Origin: Sipunculus nudus
Taxonomy: Eukaryota > Annelida > Sipuncula > Golfingiida > Sipunculidae
Assembly (NCBI GenBank): GCA_026874595.1
Contig: CM049318.1
Span: 40,447,956 to 40,511,955 of the forward strand
Length of the DNA: 64,000 nucleotides
Direction: 5' to 3'
Position 1 is the stretch's first letter, and every line of letters begins with the position of its first letter. Of the stretch, positions 63,442 through 64,000 are shown piece after piece. Made by a program: the position numbers and the translations under genes. The notes beneath the pieces were generated by a model. The model did no database searches. It had not been told where the DNA came from and worked only from the letters and a program-made list of their open reading frames with translations.

Positions 63442-64000
63442 GTAAGACGTATAAAGCAAGAATCCTTCTCTAACTTACCATGATTAATGATTTTTTCATG
63501 TTGACAGGTGGATCATTATATGGATTTGTATTTACTGTTCTCACAACCTTGTTATTTTTAACTAATCATACCCAAAGTATCGGGCCATTACAGGGAGGAG
63601 GAAATTAATTTCCTGCGACTTCCGGTTGTGGTATGTTTAAATATCATAAAATTCTGACATGGAAATGAGATTATATACATACAAGGTAACAGACTGGCCT
63701 CCGTGTGTTTATACATGTATATGCCTATGAGGTGTAGACTTCAATGAACCTAATTTCATGTACATAATATCTGAATATCGATCTACAGATCTAGAAGCAA
63801 TTAATGTAATGAACCTTTGGGATAAGAATGCCGTCATCTGTGTCCTCTATCAATGGCTATATCTTGAGTGAAGAGACTTCGAGGAAAATGTTTAAAGTAG
63901 TTAGATTAATGCGCTCTGCTCCCGGCGACCATTTTGTTAAGCCGACTTGTGAATTATGCACTTATAAATACACTATTTACCATTTTATTGGATATGAATT
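63442..64000. other. Right edge, nothing recognised
   Basis: AT-rich sequence without an open frame of note, repeat or RNA gene. Confidence 0.5.

Overview
The window is AT-rich, intron-rich animal DNA packed with transposable elements and carries no bacterial-type gene organisation. Its element types (a Helentron-like element with about 181-bp core repeats, a Gmr1-like LTR element, many TIR elements with G-rich ends) and the genes suggest a lophotrochozoan, most likely a bivalve mollusc. That assignment is an inference; no single sequence proves it.

The backbone is a tandem segmental duplication. One unit reads, left to right: a minus-strand PEBP-family gene, its upstream flank, then a plus-strand promoter and first exon of a secreted PAN/Apple-like gene. 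Flank copies lie at 1-2990 (A), 21064-39900 (B) and 46290-51510 (C). Two intact nine-exon PEBP paralogs lie at 3786-20999 (535 codons) and 40387-46229 (542 codons). Both predict secreted proteins with a degenerate PEBP domain followed by a canonical one and a hydrophobic C-terminus. The PAN-like first exon is intact only in copy C (51418-51780). In copies A and B it breaks off at the same point and is replaced by an about 36-bp minisatellite. The left edge of the window begins about 65 bp upstream of where another PEBP start codon should lie, so the array probably continues to the left.

Because the copies are paralogous, several insertions can be delimited against an empty site. Intron 2 of PEBP gene 1 (11.3 kb, against 491 bp in gene 2) holds a Helentron-like element (8572-11807) with a LINE fragment and a MITE nested in it, a 7.5-kb element with about 600-bp inverted repeats (12173-19694), and a 398-bp MITE (20402-20799). 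The 7.5-kb element encodes a decayed protein of about 1,500 residues whose C-terminal half resembles FEN1/PIN nucleases and shows no recognisable DDE transposase; it is the most unusual object here. Flank B holds a 5.6-kb TA-flanked element (21587-27209), two elements with CAG...CTG ends (27899-28176, 28201-31663) and a defective Gmr1-like LTR retrotransposon (32557-39119) whose integrase precedes reverse transcriptase. Flank C carries another CAG...CTG element (47694-49330).

Right of 51781 the sequence is mostly non-coding: the first intron or downstream region of the PAN-like gene, a 219-bp retroposon with an 18-bp target duplication, an internally deleted LINE (54700-56545), a solo LTR of the Gmr1-like family (57524-58368), (TA)n microsatellites and MITE ends. 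No tRNA, rRNA or CRISPR array was found.
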